Shown: in pieces, positions 1 through 9,851 of the stretch
Layout: each line of letters opens with the position of its first letter
Position numbering within the stretch: position 1 is the first letter of the stretch
Assembly: GCA_015501055.1 (NCBI GenBank)
Contig: JADNYV010000593.1
Span: 1-20,824, forward strand
Reading direction: 5' to 3'
Origin: Mucidula mucida
Taxonomy: Eukaryota; Basidiomycota; Agaricomycetes; Agaricales; Physalacriaceae
DNA length: 20,824 nt
The notes under the pieces: generated by a model
What the model was told of the DNA's origin: nothing
Database searches by the model: none
Seen by the model: only the letters and a program-made list of their open reading frames with translations
Made by a program: the position numbers and the translations under genes

Positions 1-860
1 TCTTCTGTAAGCTCGCTGGTCGCCGCATTGAAGAGCGAACCCGTGCCCTGGAGCGTCGGCGTCGAGAGACAGTTCCAGAGCGCACTGGTGGACCGCCTGT
101 ACTCGAATATCGTGTCCGTTCGGAGGACGACCCGCAATGGTTCGACGAGCTCGAGCACTGGAAATACTTGAATAATGCCCGCCGCATCGAGCAGAGGGCG
201 TACGAAGCTCTCACCGAGGCTCAGAAGTTGGGCCTCGTTCTAAAGTGCTTCGGCAGTGTGCGTATCCCTATGTCTTCTGTGTCTTCGATCCATCCAGCGC
301 TGGACGCCATCGACGGTCTGTTGATGGAGTACGTCCCCGGTCGCCTCATGTCCTCCGTTCGCCCAGGGACCGAAAAGGGGAGGACATTTCCCAGAGAATC
401 CTCAATCTTGCAAGACGCCTCCGCCGCTACGGCGTGTCTCATAACGACCTGCATTCTAACAACATCATCCTTCGCCCCGAGAGCAATGATCCGGTTCTCA
501 TCGACTGGGGGGGGCGCGGCGTTCGGCGCCCTGTCTGAGAAGACATTTGCAGCGCGATGGATGCATGACGAGATGCAACAGGACTTCTACTCAGACATAC
601 ACAAAATCTTGAAGCGCTCCGATGGGAACATGTGGCATCGCTTCACTACGCCTCTTTCGGATGCGGGGCAAATGAAGCGGGCTCCAGAGTGGGGATGGAA
701 GTTCATCAACAGGCACATCGCAGATTTGCCCAAAGAACAGTTGGAGATGTTGTATGATGAGGATCCAACTGTTCAACCCGAATGTGGGCTGAGGTGGAGA
801 GTCAGACCAGGTGTCCAAACTACCAGCATATACCTGGACGATACAATACCACTTTACTAG
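1..860 (+). pseudogene. Protein kinase-like gene, copy 1 (5' end outside window, broken)
   Basis: This is the C-terminal part of a kinase-fold protein. The catalytic-loop motif HNDLHSNNIIL (about 440-475) and the metal-binding IDWG (about 498-510) are visible, followed by a tail that stops at 858-860. It aligns with the copy at 12254-13194 through most of its length. Relative to that copy the frame is lost by one missing base at the G run 377-380 and regained by one extra G in the run 507-514. Another disturbed stretch lies at about 40-95. An extra base near 773 removes the stop used in copy 2 and adds about 20 residues. The gene starts before the window. Family: the atypical kinase-like proteins common in Agaricomycetes; substrate unknown. 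It is either a decaying paralogue or an intact gene with homopolymer sequence errors. Confidence 0.7.
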
Positions 861-1605
861 GATTGTCGTCGTAGAGATTGTTGGGAAAAGGATTGTTGAC
901 AATCACTCTGTTATAATCGAAGTCCTCCTCGCCAGGCGTCCTTATGAGCCATCTGATAAACCCCCGACAGTTGAAGCGGAGGCGGAGGACGAGGACGAGA
1001 AGGATGAGGAGGACCCAGGATCGGACAGCGGGGATGGCAGGACGCCATCCTTTGAACAGAACGCCTGCCGCCGAAACTACAAAGGGGCAAGAAAAGCTTG
1101 TACTGCAGCGACGGCCATGACATCTGTCGATCTCACTCAGGCTCTGGCCGAACTGTAGTATAAATTCATTTTGAAATACTATATTTGCTGATATGACTCT
1201 CATTTTCGCGTATTCGGTCATGTAGCGGTGAATGGTATGACATGAGCCGAAGATCCCCAGTCGAATGAACCAAGGATGCGGTAAAGTACAGTAGTCTAGA
1301 TGGGATCATGGCGGATCCGATAACATAATCTAACCTCCTTCTTGCTATCATCGACCACGGTCCACCATTGGCGTTAGCGCGACGGGGGCAGGCGCGCATC
1401 CACCGTACTGTCATGAATGTGCACTCTAAGGATAATCAATCCGCGCGAGACGAGTCTTGGTGTCGATTAGCGCCCGGCGAGGGCGCTCAAATGGCTATCA
1501 TAGGCCAACTTGCAGCTATCCCAGCGCGCCATGGACAATTTTTTTGGTCAGCGCTCGCGTCCTTGATCAAGTTGCTGTTCCGCTTAGTTTCCCCCCACTC
1601 AAAGT
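861..1605. other. Intergenic region, no gene recognised
   Basis: No frame here gives a recognisable protein. One open frame (811-1158, +) has an acidic Glu/Asp run and overlaps the kinase tail, but it lacks any known domain or convincing start. The stretch must hold the promoter of the MYND gene that starts at 1606; no clear TATA box was identified. Confidence 0.5.
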
Positions 1606-2660
1606 ATGGCGGAACCGCAATACGGGCCTAGTCCGGCTACGCCTGATGTGCAGAAAGCGACTATCATACCCCCGGTGTTGATTGGTATAACATCGCTGCT
1701 GCATCATGGGTATCCCGCTGTGCGTATCGCCGTCCGTCGACGGCTGCTGGTGGCGGTGGTGAGGGCGCATCATCGTCTTGAAGAGACGTCGCCGATTGAT
1801 CTGGCGCTGTCCATTGAGCCGTCAAAGCTCCTCTTCAAGTTTGTTTCGGATTACTTGCTTTCTTACAGTGTGGTGAAGCAAGTGACTCTTGATTTCAACA
1901 AAATCGAGGGTAGACCCGGGGGCGCGCTGGAAGCGGCGTGGAACACATTTGAGCGCGGTTTCAATGATGTTTGGGCAATGGAACATGATTTCATCTCAAC
2001 AGCGGGCGTGGTGACGAATGGGCACTGTGGTAATCCTGAGGTAAAGCGAGTTTTTTTACGCTTTCGGTGAACTAAATCGCTGACTGTTCGGGAAAGTGTT
2101 CTGTGGAGGGCGAACTGCCTATTTTGTGGCGCTGTGGGGGTGTCTGCATGTCGCCTACTGCTCGCGGTTATGCCAGAAGAAGGACTGGAAATCTGGACAT
2201 CGGCGCTACTGCACGGACAGAGTCCGCGATCGAAGTCAGTCGTGCTCCGTCGTCTCTGGAAATCCTGCCTACTCACTCACTTTATGCCACAGATTTCGGG
2301 AGACTGTACACCACAAATATATCTCCTGTAGACGAAGAGTTTTGGCTCTCCCGCACTCACAGGATAATGCGGGTGAAATTACGCAAGCTGTCGTCTAATC
2401 TAGACGGGAACGTCGTCCTTCTCATTAACATCTCGGAGAGCACCATTCGCTGGCATCCCCTGCCAATATGTGCTGATTACTGGGATCAATCGGACAAGGA
2501 GGAGCCGTGGGCGGTGTTTTGCGGCCGCGTGGAGGAGGTGGTTAGAGTGGGCGAGTTTCCCATGTTGATTCTTGTGCCGATGAAGGATTACAGTCGACCG
2601 TTAAAGTTCATGACAAGTATCAAGCGAATACAGGAACAGCGGTGTTTCGAGGAGTCGTAG
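1606..2660 (+). CDS. MYND-type zinc-finger protein, three exons, one frame break
   Basis: Exon 1 is 1606-2040, exon 2 is 2097-2234 and exon 3 is 2293-2660. Intron 1 (56 bases, GTAAAG to AAAG) and intron 2 (58 bases, GTCAGT to CACAG) join the frames exactly, giving about 313 residues. The MYND cluster spans the first junction: CGNPEC closes exon 1 and opens exon 2, then WRCGG, then YCSRLCQKKDW and GHRRYC. These supply the Cys/His ligands of two zinc sites. The middle of the motif is interrupted by one missing G in the run 2136-2140; with one more G the motif is continuous. MYND domains bind proline-rich partner proteins, and in Agaricomycetes they belong to large families of unknown role. No SET domain is seen. 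It is a functional gene if the G-run count is a sequence error, otherwise a fresh pseudogene. Confidence 0.75.
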
Positions 2661-2772
2661 ATCATTTCTTCTTTCAATGATCTATGTAGTTGTTTTAATG
2701 TATAGCTTTCTTTGAGTTAATACAGAGATGTCAATCTATGTTCAAATTCAAACTCAGACGCACAGAGGCACC

Positions 2773-2775
2773 TGA
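2773..2775. repeat. Target-site duplication TGA of the outer element (left copy)
   Basis: TGA directly precedes the CACTG terminus at 2776 and is repeated directly after the opposite terminus at 11148-11150. A 3-bp duplication is the size made by CACTA-type transposases. Confidence 0.55.
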
Positions 2776-3612
2776 CACTGGGCGAAGGCCTCGGAGTTTT
2801 CGGTGAAAACCCCGGTTAAAGAACCTCAAGAGTTTCAACAGTTTTTTTAGGTTAAAACTATTTTAAAACTATTTTAACATTCTTTGAAGTATTTCGACCA
2901 AAGATTTGAGTGAACTTTGTCTTAAAAAGATTAGTAAGAACACCGAAAGCCAAATTAGGAAATTTTAGAGTAGTTTTAAGGTTAAAATTAGGTTAACATT
3001 ATCAGAACTTGTATTTTAACAAGTTTAATATGGTTTTTAGCACAAAAGTCATAAAGAAATCAGAAAGAATATAGTTTAAACTTTGAGAAGATAGTCAGGA
3101 GAGATTTTATGATATATTTAGAGAGTATTAATAAATATTTATAAGGGAATTTTTTATGAGAATATTAGAAAAGAGGTTCAGAGGATTTTGACTGAAAAAA
3201 AAGATGAAAATTGTGTAAAGAATTGGAAAATGCAAAACTAAGAGATCTTTAGAGAATTTTCACCATCATAAGGTGAAATTTCTTAAAAAGTGTTTCAAGA
3301 GTTTTTGATGAAAATAGAACTAAAAAATAGAGTGAAAAGTAAGGTGAAAACATCAAAACTAAAAGCGCGATAATACAAGAAGTACTGTCATCAGTGCAAG
3401 GTCACTATACTCAACACAAGGCCCAGGCAAGGAGTACTGCAGTCAATGTGAGATCAACGCCGTCAACGCAAGGAGTACCACAGTCAATGCGGGATCAACG
3501 CCATCAACACAAGGAGTACCGCAGTCAATGCGGGGTCAACGCCGTCAATGCAAGATCAACGCAAGGAGTACCAAAGTCAATGCGGGGTCAACGCCGTCAA
3601 CGCAAGGAGTAC
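2776..3612 (+). repeat. Left inverted arm of the fold-back element
   Basis: The arm is the reverse complement of 10386-11147 followed by 3833-3907, with position 3537 pairing with 10386 and 3538 with 3907. The outer 762 bp have equal length in both arms. By eye I found only three mismatches, at 2836, 2915 and 2997. About 2830-3370 is strongly AT-rich, and from 3428 inward the arm is minisatellite. Confidence 0.88.
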
Positions 3613-3907
3613 TGCAGTCAATGTGAGATCAACGCCGTCAACGCAAGGAGTATCGCCGTTAATGTAAGATCAACGCAAGGAGTACCACAGTCAATGCGGG
3701 GTCAACACCGGCAACGCAAGGAGTACCGCAGTCAATGTTGGGTCAATGCCATCAACGCAAGGAGTACCGCAGTCAATGCGAGGTCAACACATTGACCGCG
3801 GTACTCCTCGCATTGATCTTGCATTGACTGCGGTACTCCTTGCGTTGACGGCGTTGACCCCGCATTGACTTTGGTACTCCTTGCGTTGATCTTGCATTGA
3901 CGGCGTT
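3428..3907. repeat. 41-bp minisatellite, forward array then inverted array
   Basis: A unit built around CAAGGAGTACCGCAGTCAATG and GGGGTCAACGCC recurs at 3428, 3469, 3510, 3562, 3603, 3644, 3676, 3717 and 3758. The spacing is 41 bases except for one 52 and one 32. From about 3795 the same unit appears inverted, and it continues inverted at 10386-10500 beyond the retrotransposon. The long open frame at 3394-3795 is only a translation of this repeat. Confidence 0.85.
3903..3907. repeat. Target-site duplication GCGTT of the retrotransposon (left copy)
   Basis: GCGTT directly precedes the LTR at 3908 and is repeated at 10381-10385 directly after the other LTR. This 5-bp duplication is the hallmark of Ty3/Gypsy integration. 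Confidence 0.9.
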
Positions 3908-4436
3908 TGTTAGCGACTGACTAAGCCACGAGACTCAACCAGGTACCACAGCAAGAACTGAAAGAGAAAACGTTCGCGTTCGTAAGACTAGGCTAGGCCA
4001 GGTGTATAAACAAGATCGGAACTAAAGTACAATGATACTACACTACTGCTTATATACTAGTAAGTCTGTGTTTGAAGCTCCTTGTCCATACGCGTTTCCA
4101 CTAGGGATGCTCCACGCCCTTGACCCAGTGTTGTATGCTACTAGTCCGTGAAACCATTAAATACGAGTGGTGACTGCATGTAAGTAATAATACTGAAACG
4201 ACCATGTGTGCTACGAGTGTCGGTGGTGTGTATACAATAGGGAGTCCATGAGGTATCGGCATGTATGATGTCATCCATGTGTTGGGCGTGTGTCCGACAT
4301 GAGTACGGCTTCGGTAATGAAAAGGGGTATGATCGGTGACGAAACAGATGATGAAACAGTCCGTTGGTTGATAAGACAAGGCTCCCGATAAGATATGATA
4401 AGATGTGAAAATGTGAAAATATGGCGATTCATAACA
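3908..4436 (-). repeat. 3' LTR of the retrotransposon
   Basis: The repeat begins TGTTAG and ends CATAACA, with TG...CA termini. It has the same length as 9852-10380. The two differences seen are A against G in the stretch after TATAAAC (about 4011) and in GATGAAAC(A/G)GTCC (about 4357). Confidence 0.93.
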
Positions 4437-4450
4437 TCACCCCCTCCTTA
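4437..4450 (-). other. Polypurine tract overlapping the pol stop codon
   Basis: In sense orientation the sequence directly before the 3' LTR is TAAGGAGGGGGTGA. It is nearly all purine, as expected for the plus-strand primer of reverse transcription. Its first three bases are the pol stop codon (4450-4448), so the reading frame ends inside the priming signal. Confidence 0.8.
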
Positions 4451-7400
4451 AGGCGCAAGTTCCATTCTGCGCCAGAGTCGCTCCATGAGGGCTGCAGAGG
4501 GTAGCGTGACGTCGAGGGGTTCGGTATCGGGCGGTGGCATGGGTCGGAATAGATGTAATGGAAATTGTGACATGGGAACTTCAATGCGAGCAAGCGCGGG
4601 TGGCTTCGGCTTGTTCGGATATTGTTGGTGGAAATCGCTGATAGCTTCGTCGGCATTTTTGAGATTGCATGCCGGTTCCCATGTCTGCTCGTGTGTGCCG
4701 TAACCTTTCCAGTGAACCTTGTATTGAAAACCCCCGTGGTACTTTCGGGAATTAACCACTTTCTCAACCTCCCATTCCGGTTCGGCTCCTTCCAGCACAG
4801 GTGGTGGACGCGTGTCTCGGGGTTGTGTCGGAAATTGGGGCTCGTGGTAAGGCGTCAACAGGGCCCCATTGAACACGAGATGGATGCTTTTCCACGTGTG
4901 AGGAATCTGGAGCTTGTAAGAGCTCGTCCCGACTTTCTTGATCACTTTGAACGGCCCGAAGCGTTTGTCATCGAGCTTCTTCATTGGTCGATCCGTGCTG
5001 AGATTCGTCCCTTCCAGCCATACTTTGTCGCCTTCCTTGTACTCCACTGCCTCTGTCCGTTTCCTGTCATAAAACCGTTTCATATCCTCTTTGGCCATCT
5101 TCAATGCCGACCCCACTTCGTCCCATGTTTTCCTCATGCCGTCGGCAAACTCCTGCGCAGTCTCATTTCTCGATGCCGTTTTCGGGGCGGTGCCTTTGTA
5201 GGGGTGTCTGCCCATGTCTGCAAAGAACGGAGTAACTTTAGTTGCCGAGTGTACCCGATCATTGTAAACAAATTCGGCAGAGGGTAGCCATTCGTGCCAG
5301 TCGTTCTGATGGTAGTTGACAAATAACCGTAAGAAATGTTCTATCTCTTGGTTCAGCCGTTCCGTCTGCCCATTTGCCTGTGGATGATACGCCGTTGTAA
5401 AGTTTCCTTGTATGCCCAACAACCGGTACAACTCCTTCATAAAACGCGAGTGGTATTGTGGACCGCGATCATGTATCATCTGGCGTGGCATCCCATGTAT
5501 GGGGAAAATGTGATCTCGGTAGATGCGGGCCATGCCTTCTGACGTCAGAGTGGTGTGTGTTGGTATGATACGTAATCGCTTTGTGAAATGGTCCACAAAC
5601 GTGCTAATAGCGTTGTATCCTCCCGATTCCGGCAGCTCTCCAATCATGTCCGTCCCTACTATTTCCCATGGCTCGCTTGGCACATCAATAGGATGAAGAG
5701 GTGCAGCCGGCTTCGTGCGATGTGACTTGGTGACCTGGCATTTTTGACACCCTTCTATGTATTCCCGGACGTCTCGGCTGATTCCTGGCCACCAATAGGT
5801 GCGTGTGATCAGCTCGAGGGTCTTGTATCGTCCAGGATGCCCTGCAAGCTGTGCATCATGGTGCATTCCAATAACTCTTCCCCGCAATTCCTTCTCTTCC
5901 CATCCTTTTTCTTTGTTTTCTAATGCTTTTTGTACGTATCTGTCTTTGTTTCCTTTTCTTTGTTTGATTTTGTTAAGTAATTCGTCCTCCGGTGTATCTA
6001 CTGTATGTAAAGAAAATTGAATTTGTGAAATAAAAAACTCCGGCTTGAGCAAAACAATGTTTTTGTTATCTTTTTCCCCCTTCTCAAGGCCTGTCATCCT
6101 TGACAAGGCATCAGCTTTCCCCATCGTCTTGCCCGGCTTGTGAATCATCTGTATGTCATATTCCGCTAACTCCGTAACCCATCTCGCCTGCCTCCGATTC
6201 AACTTCTGTGGCTTCCGGAAGTACTGGAGGTTTTGATGATCGGTAAACACCTCCACTGTTTCCTTTGCTCCAAGGAGATATTGTCTCCAGTCATCAATCG
6301 AGTCCATAATAGCCATCATCTCTTTGTCGTAGATCTCATAATTGCGCTCTACTTCGTTCAGCGCGCGAGACCGAAAGGCTACTGGTCTCCATTTTCCATC
6401 CACCAACTGGGAAAGAACCGCCCCGTTCGCATAGTTCGAGGAGTCTGCCTCAACTCGAAACTTGCCGTCGTCGCGTGGTACGATCAGAACGGGTTCTTCC
6501 GTCATCCTCCGCTTCAACTCCTCAAATGCCTCGTGCTGCTCCATGCCCCAAACCCACTTGCCCTTCCCGGTTAGCGATGTCAATGGCTTCGCTACTCCCG
6601 CAAATCCCCGGATGAAACATCGGTAGAAGTTGCAGAAGCCCAGGAATGACTGTACTTCCTTCTTCTTCGTCGGCTCCTTCCATTCCTTTACTACAGCCAC
6701 TTTTGCCGGATCCATCTTCACCTCTCCTCCTCCAATAATAACTCCTAAGTAGTCTACAGTATGTGCCTCGAAACTACATTTCTCGGGTTTTAAATACAAC
6801 TTATTTACTCGTAATATTTCTAATACTTGTCGTACGATATGCCTATGTTCTTCCAACGTGTTCGTAAAGATAAGTATGTCATCCAAGTAAACTATAACAT
6901 GTCCTTCATCAATCAGCTCCTTCAGAATGTGATTCATGAACGATTGGAACGTTGCCGGCGAGTTTGTAAGTCCGAAGAACATGACTGAGGGCTCGAATAG
7001 GCCTCGGTTTGTTCTAAACGCCGCTTTCCACTCATCACCTTCTTTGATCCGGATGTTATTGTAACCCCATCGGACATCCATCTTCGTGAAAACCTTTGCT
7101 CCTTTCAACTTGTCGATAAGCTCCTGGATCAACGGCAAGGGGTATCGGTTCTTGATTGTCATGTCGTTCAACTTCCGATAATCTTGTACTGGCCGAAGGC
7201 TTCCATCCTTCTTTTTGACAAAGAAGAAGGGTGATGCCATAGGTGAAATTGATGGCCGTATACGTCCCGTCCGTATGTTTTCTTCCAGGAACTCATCTAA
7301 CGCCTTCTGCTCGGATGGACTAAGGGGATAAACCTTGCAGTCAACCGGTTTGGAACCAGGCATAAGTTCTATCGCGTGATCCCAGGGTCTTCGCTCCGGT

Positions 7401-8119
7401 AACTTGTCAAAGTCCGCCTTGCTGAATACATCGGAGAATTCCTCGATGTAAGGTGCAGCAGCGGATGAAGGCTGTTGTGATCTCAGCTTTTCTCCGCTTT
7501 TGCGATAGTTGTCCCAGTCCATCCAGAACAAACGCTCTCCCTCTTCCAACTTCTCTTCTACGTCTTCTCCTTCATCTTCCGGTGAGTCGTACTCGGGTAG
7601 ATAGCCGCAGCGGTCTGGGCATCGATCAAAGGTCAATGTGGATTCCGTCCAGTTGATCGTGGGGTTGTGATATCGTAGCCAATCTAACCCCAAAAAGATA
7701 CTTGTTTTGCCGAGATTGGTGACGGCCAACTCAATCTTTTCGGCGTGATCTCCGATCTTCATCCGGACCTCCACAAAACCTTCGATTGCTCCTCCCTCGT
7801 TTAGGGTTCCATCCGCATTGTAGACAGGGAGCTTGACCGGTAACTCCTTGATTGGGAGTCCGTCCTTCTCAACGAATTCTTTATTGACGCAAGAACCCGT
7901 TGCTCCACTGTCAAGAAGGGCACTCGTTTCCCATTCAGAGCCTGTGTGTACGCTCTCTATGGTTACTCGGAGTTTCATGTCCTGCCCCTTTGTTCCCCGG
8001 ATGTACTTCCTCGACTTTTTCAACTCCGTCACAACTTCCACCGCAGCTTCCTTTGTCAACGCTCTGATGCCATCACCTTCTCCTCCGTCGCTTCTCTCTC
8101 TCTCCGCTCCGGCATCCAT
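4448..8119 (-). CDS. pol: Retrotransposon Pol: protease, RT, RNase H, integrase, chromodomain
   Basis: The open frame encodes 1223 residues. The aspartic protease has DSG at 70-72. Reverse transcriptase (about 280-460) has D348 in TKMD and YLDD at 411-414. RNase H shows D559, E600, D627 and D670. The integrase has an HHCC zinc finger (H754, H761, C791, C794) and catalytic D824, D884 and E920, with 35 residues between the last two as in the DDE family. A GPY/F module follows (RFGPF near 1053-1057), then a chromodomain at about 1112-1165 with aromatic residues (W1137, W1147) of the type that bind methylated histone tails. This would direct integration to heterochromatin. The first ATG at 8119 is probably not a true start, because the frame is interrupted by a CT/GA run at 8091-8104 joining it to the upstream Gag-linker frame. 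All catalytic residues are intact. Confidence 0.93.
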   Translation of the reverse strand: MDAGAERERSDGGEGDGIRALTKEAAVEVVTELKKSRKYIRGTKGQDMKLRVTIESVHTGSEWETSALLDSGATGSCVNKEFVEKDGLPIKELPVKLPVYNADGTLNEGGAIEGFVEVRMKIGDHAEKIELAVTNLGKTSIFLGLDWLRYHNPTINWTESTLTFDRCPDRCGYLPEYDSPEDEGEDVEEKLEEGERLFWMDWDNYRKSGEKLRSQQPSSAAAPYIEEFSDVFSKADFDKLPERRPWDHAIELMPGSKPVDCKVYPLSPSEQKALDEFLEENIRTGRIRPSISPMASPFFFVKKKDGSLRPVQDYRKLNDMTIKNRYPLPLIQELIDKLKGAKVFTKMDVRWGYNNIRIKEGDEWKAAFRTNRGLFEPSVMFFGLTNSPATFQSFMNHILKELIDEGHVIVYLDDILIFTNTLEEHRHIVRQVLEILRVNKLYLKPEKCSFEAHTVDYLGVIIGGGEVKMDPAKVAVVKEWKEPTKKKEVQSFLGFCNFYRCFIRGFAGVAKPLTSLTGKGKWVWGMEQHEAFEELKRRMTEEPVLIVPRDDGKFRVEADSSNYANGAVLSQLVDGKWRPVAFRSRALNEVERNYEIYDKEMMAIMDSIDDWRQYLLGAKETVEVFTDHQNLQYFRKPQKLNRRQARWVTELAEYDIQMIHKPGKTMGKADALSRMTGLEKGEKDNKNIVLLKPEFFISQIQFSLHTVDTPEDELLNKIKQRKGNKDRYVQKALENKEKGWEEKELRGRVIGMHHDAQLAGHPGRYKTLELITRTYWWPGISRDVREYIEGCQKCQVTKSHRTKPAAPLHPIDVPSEPWEIVGTDMIGELPESGGYNAISTFVDHFTKRLRIIPTHTTLTSEGMARIYRDHIFPIHGMPRQMIHDRGPQYHSRFMKELYRLLGIQGNFTTAYHPQANGQTERLNQEIEHFLRLFVNYHQNDWHEWLPSAEFVYNDRVHSATKVTPFFADMGRHPYKGTAPKTASRNETAQEFADGMRKTWDEVGSALKMAKEDMKRFYDRKRTEAVEYKEGDKVWLEGTNLSTDRPMKKLDDKRFGPFKVIKKVGTSSYKLQIPHTWKSIHLVFNGALLTPYHEPQFPTQPRDTRPPPVLEGAEPEWEVEKVVNSRKYHGGFQYKVHWKGYGTHEQTWEPACNLKNADEAISDFHQQYPNKPKPPALARIEVPMSQFPLHLFRPMPPPDTEPLDVTLPSAALMERLWRRMELAP

Positions 8120-8475
8120 GCTCTCAAAATTCCCACTGCTCTCGATACGTCATCCTCTCTTAGCCGTTGTGCAATCCACTCGGGCGTATTTGGCTCAAAT
8201 CTTTCTTTCGCAGGTTTTGGTGGTAAAGTCGTCGATGATATTTTAGATGTTTCAGTACCCGTACTGTAAATAGATTCTGCATCTGACGACCCTTTCCTTG
8301 ATGACTGCTCCGGCAGGACTGCGTCTACTGCGGGAAGCTTCGCAAAACCCAACTCTTCGGCCAGCTTCTTCTTCTCCTCGTCATTCATCTCGGTCCATAA
8401 ACCCCGAATCGTCTGGGGTCGACCCTTCTTGGACAGAACCTGCTGACGTGGCCGTGTTCGCCACAGCTGAAGCAA
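8056..8475 (-). pseudogene. Gag-protease linker segment in a shifted frame
   Basis: This frame carries the stretch after the zinc knuckle: TIRGLWTEMNDEEKKKLAEE, then a Ser/Pro-rich region and an Arg/Glu-rich end. Segments like this join the knuckle to the protease in single-ORF chromoviruses. It connects to Gag by a one-base shift near 8430 and to Pol by a one-base shift in the GA run at 8104-8091. It is therefore part of one broken Gag-Pol frame and not an independent gene. Confidence 0.7.
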
Positions 8476-9253
8476 AGTCCTCTTCGACGTGCATTGTCGA
8501 TGTCCATCGGCCTGCCGGCTCCTCCATAGGTAACACCGGTAGCATCTCGTCGTGTGATTGGCGTTGGAGGTGGGTTCGTAGGATTAGCTCTTGATGTAGC
8601 CACCTGCGGAGCTTGAGGCCGGGACTGCATGCCGGACCTCTTGCTCGCCGCCCGCCTTCTCCATAGCTGATCGATCTGAAGGATCTGTGCCTTCCAATCC
8701 TTGTACTTCTCTGACAATCCGTCTCGGCTGCCATAGATCTGGTCGATGATCTTCTCGTTGACATTGGTCTCGAGAAGTCGTACGACGAATGCGTCATCCT
8801 TTGAGTATCCTGCCTGAGTGAGCAGGACCTTGAACTTCTGGAAGAAGTCTTGAGCGGTGTCTTGCCCCTGGCGCAACCGCTCGATCTGGTCTTGCGCGTC
8901 TCGCGCGAGGTTGGAATCCACAAATCGCTCCTTCAAGTCTTCCTTGAACTCCGTCCAAGAGACTGTCCATTCCTCTTCTTCCTCATCGAAGTTCTGGTCC
9001 GAGTAGTTCTGGACCCATGCATCTACATGATCTCCTCGGATGTAAGAGAGAACAACATCGATCCTTTCGGAGTCAGACGTGAGGTTGTTCTTCTTGTCCG
9101 GATGTATGTGAACATCGATCGCCACCAGCTCTTGTACTTGGACTTGTCCCCGTCATAGTCGTAAGGCTTGTTGACAAGGGATCAGCCTTTGATTTCGACA
9201 TCGGCGTGATGAGCGGGTGTGTGAGGAGCGGCTTCGGGTGCTTCGTTGGACAT
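8385..9253 (-). pseudogene. gag: Retrotransposon Gag, capsid and zinc knuckle, with stop and frame breaks
   Basis: The likely start is ATG at 9253-9251, opening MSNEAPEAAPHTPAHHADVE. An in-frame TGA lies at 9184-9182, after which the same frame resumes with NKPYDYDGDKSKYKSWW. One base is then missing near 9122-9127, and the rest reads in the frame that runs from 9125 to 8385. That part includes the capsid-like SYIRGDHVDAWVQNY, the FFQKFKVLL region and the knuckle CFSCGEHGHVSRFC (CX2CX4HX4C), which binds nucleic acid. A further one-base shift near 8430 leads to the linker and Pol. Gag would assemble the cytoplasmic particle in which reverse transcription occurs. As read it cannot be made full-length. 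The single continuous Gag-Pol frame expected for Tf1-like elements fits if the three missing bases are put back. Confidence 0.85.
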
Positions 9254-9851
9254 GATGGATCGGGGTGATGGGATCGGAGAGTGAAAGGGTGAAAGTGGGG
9301 ATATGGGTGATGCGGATTTGGATGAAACGGGTGAGGGAATAGAGGTTTGGATGAATAGGGAGGGATCGCCTAGATCTGAAATAGAATCCAGGACTTGGTA
9401 GGGTGGGGAATGATGATGTGTATCGTAAGATAAGTAAAGTAGGTAGGTATCGTAACTGTCTACTCTATTTTACCGGCTACTGACTACGTATCTACGGAGC
9501 CCAAGAGCTCGTCACAAGTTCGCAATTGCCCAGCCGACGTCCCTCTGGTGTGAGGTAAGCCAAGTTTTCCTGGGAACGGGGTTGACCCGTAAACAGCGCC
9601 CACTGAAGTGCAACTGCCAAAAGTTCGTTCTCGTGAGAGCGGCTACTTCCAGCACCCGAGGCAGTTATCTCTAACTGTTAGCCGGCGCTACTGGGACCAA
9701 TACACACGTATGCGGACGTGCGCTGGAATTAGGAATCCGTCGATCTGTAAACAGGAAAAGGGAACAGGGGAATGTGCGATGATCAAACAGCGAAGTGCTG
9801 ATCGACGATCAGGGATGTGTGGTAGGTGGTAGAAAGTAGTTCCGATCTTTC
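9254..9851 (-). other. Retrotransposon 5' leader
   Basis: About 600 bases lie between the 5' LTR and the Gag ATG. No protein-coding frame is recognisable. The first bases after the LTR hold the primer-binding site (annotated separately). The remainder is probably untranslated leader. Confidence 0.6.
9837..9848 (-). other. Primer-binding site complementary to the element's own 5' end (self-priming)
   Basis: In sense orientation the LTR ends CTAACA, then GAA, then AGATCGGAACTA. This does not begin with TGG, as a tRNA-primed site would. It is exactly complementary over 12 bases to TAGTTCCGATCT inside the LTR (9968-9957 in the 5' copy), which is where transcription is predicted to start. Tf1 of fission yeast is primed by the first 11 bases of its own mRNA, and the match here has the same length and placement. 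Confidence 0.82.

Noticed and set aside
811..1158. 115-residue frame with an acidic run
   Set aside because: It overlaps the kinase tail, has no domain and lacks splice or start support.
2097..2660. Two frame breaks in the MYND gene
   Set aside because: The second is explained by a 58-base GT-AG intron (2235-2292) that restores frame; only the G-run break remains.
3394..3795. 133-residue open frame rich in Gln, Arg and Ser
   Set aside because: It is a translation of the 41-bp minisatellite.
4622..5287. 221-residue plus-strand frame
   Set aside because: It is the antisense shadow of the integrase/chromodomain region of pol.
8420..8440. Programmed frameshift between Gag and Pol
   Set aside because: No slippery heptamer is visible, and three separate shifts plus a stop are better explained by damage or error in a single Gag-Pol frame.
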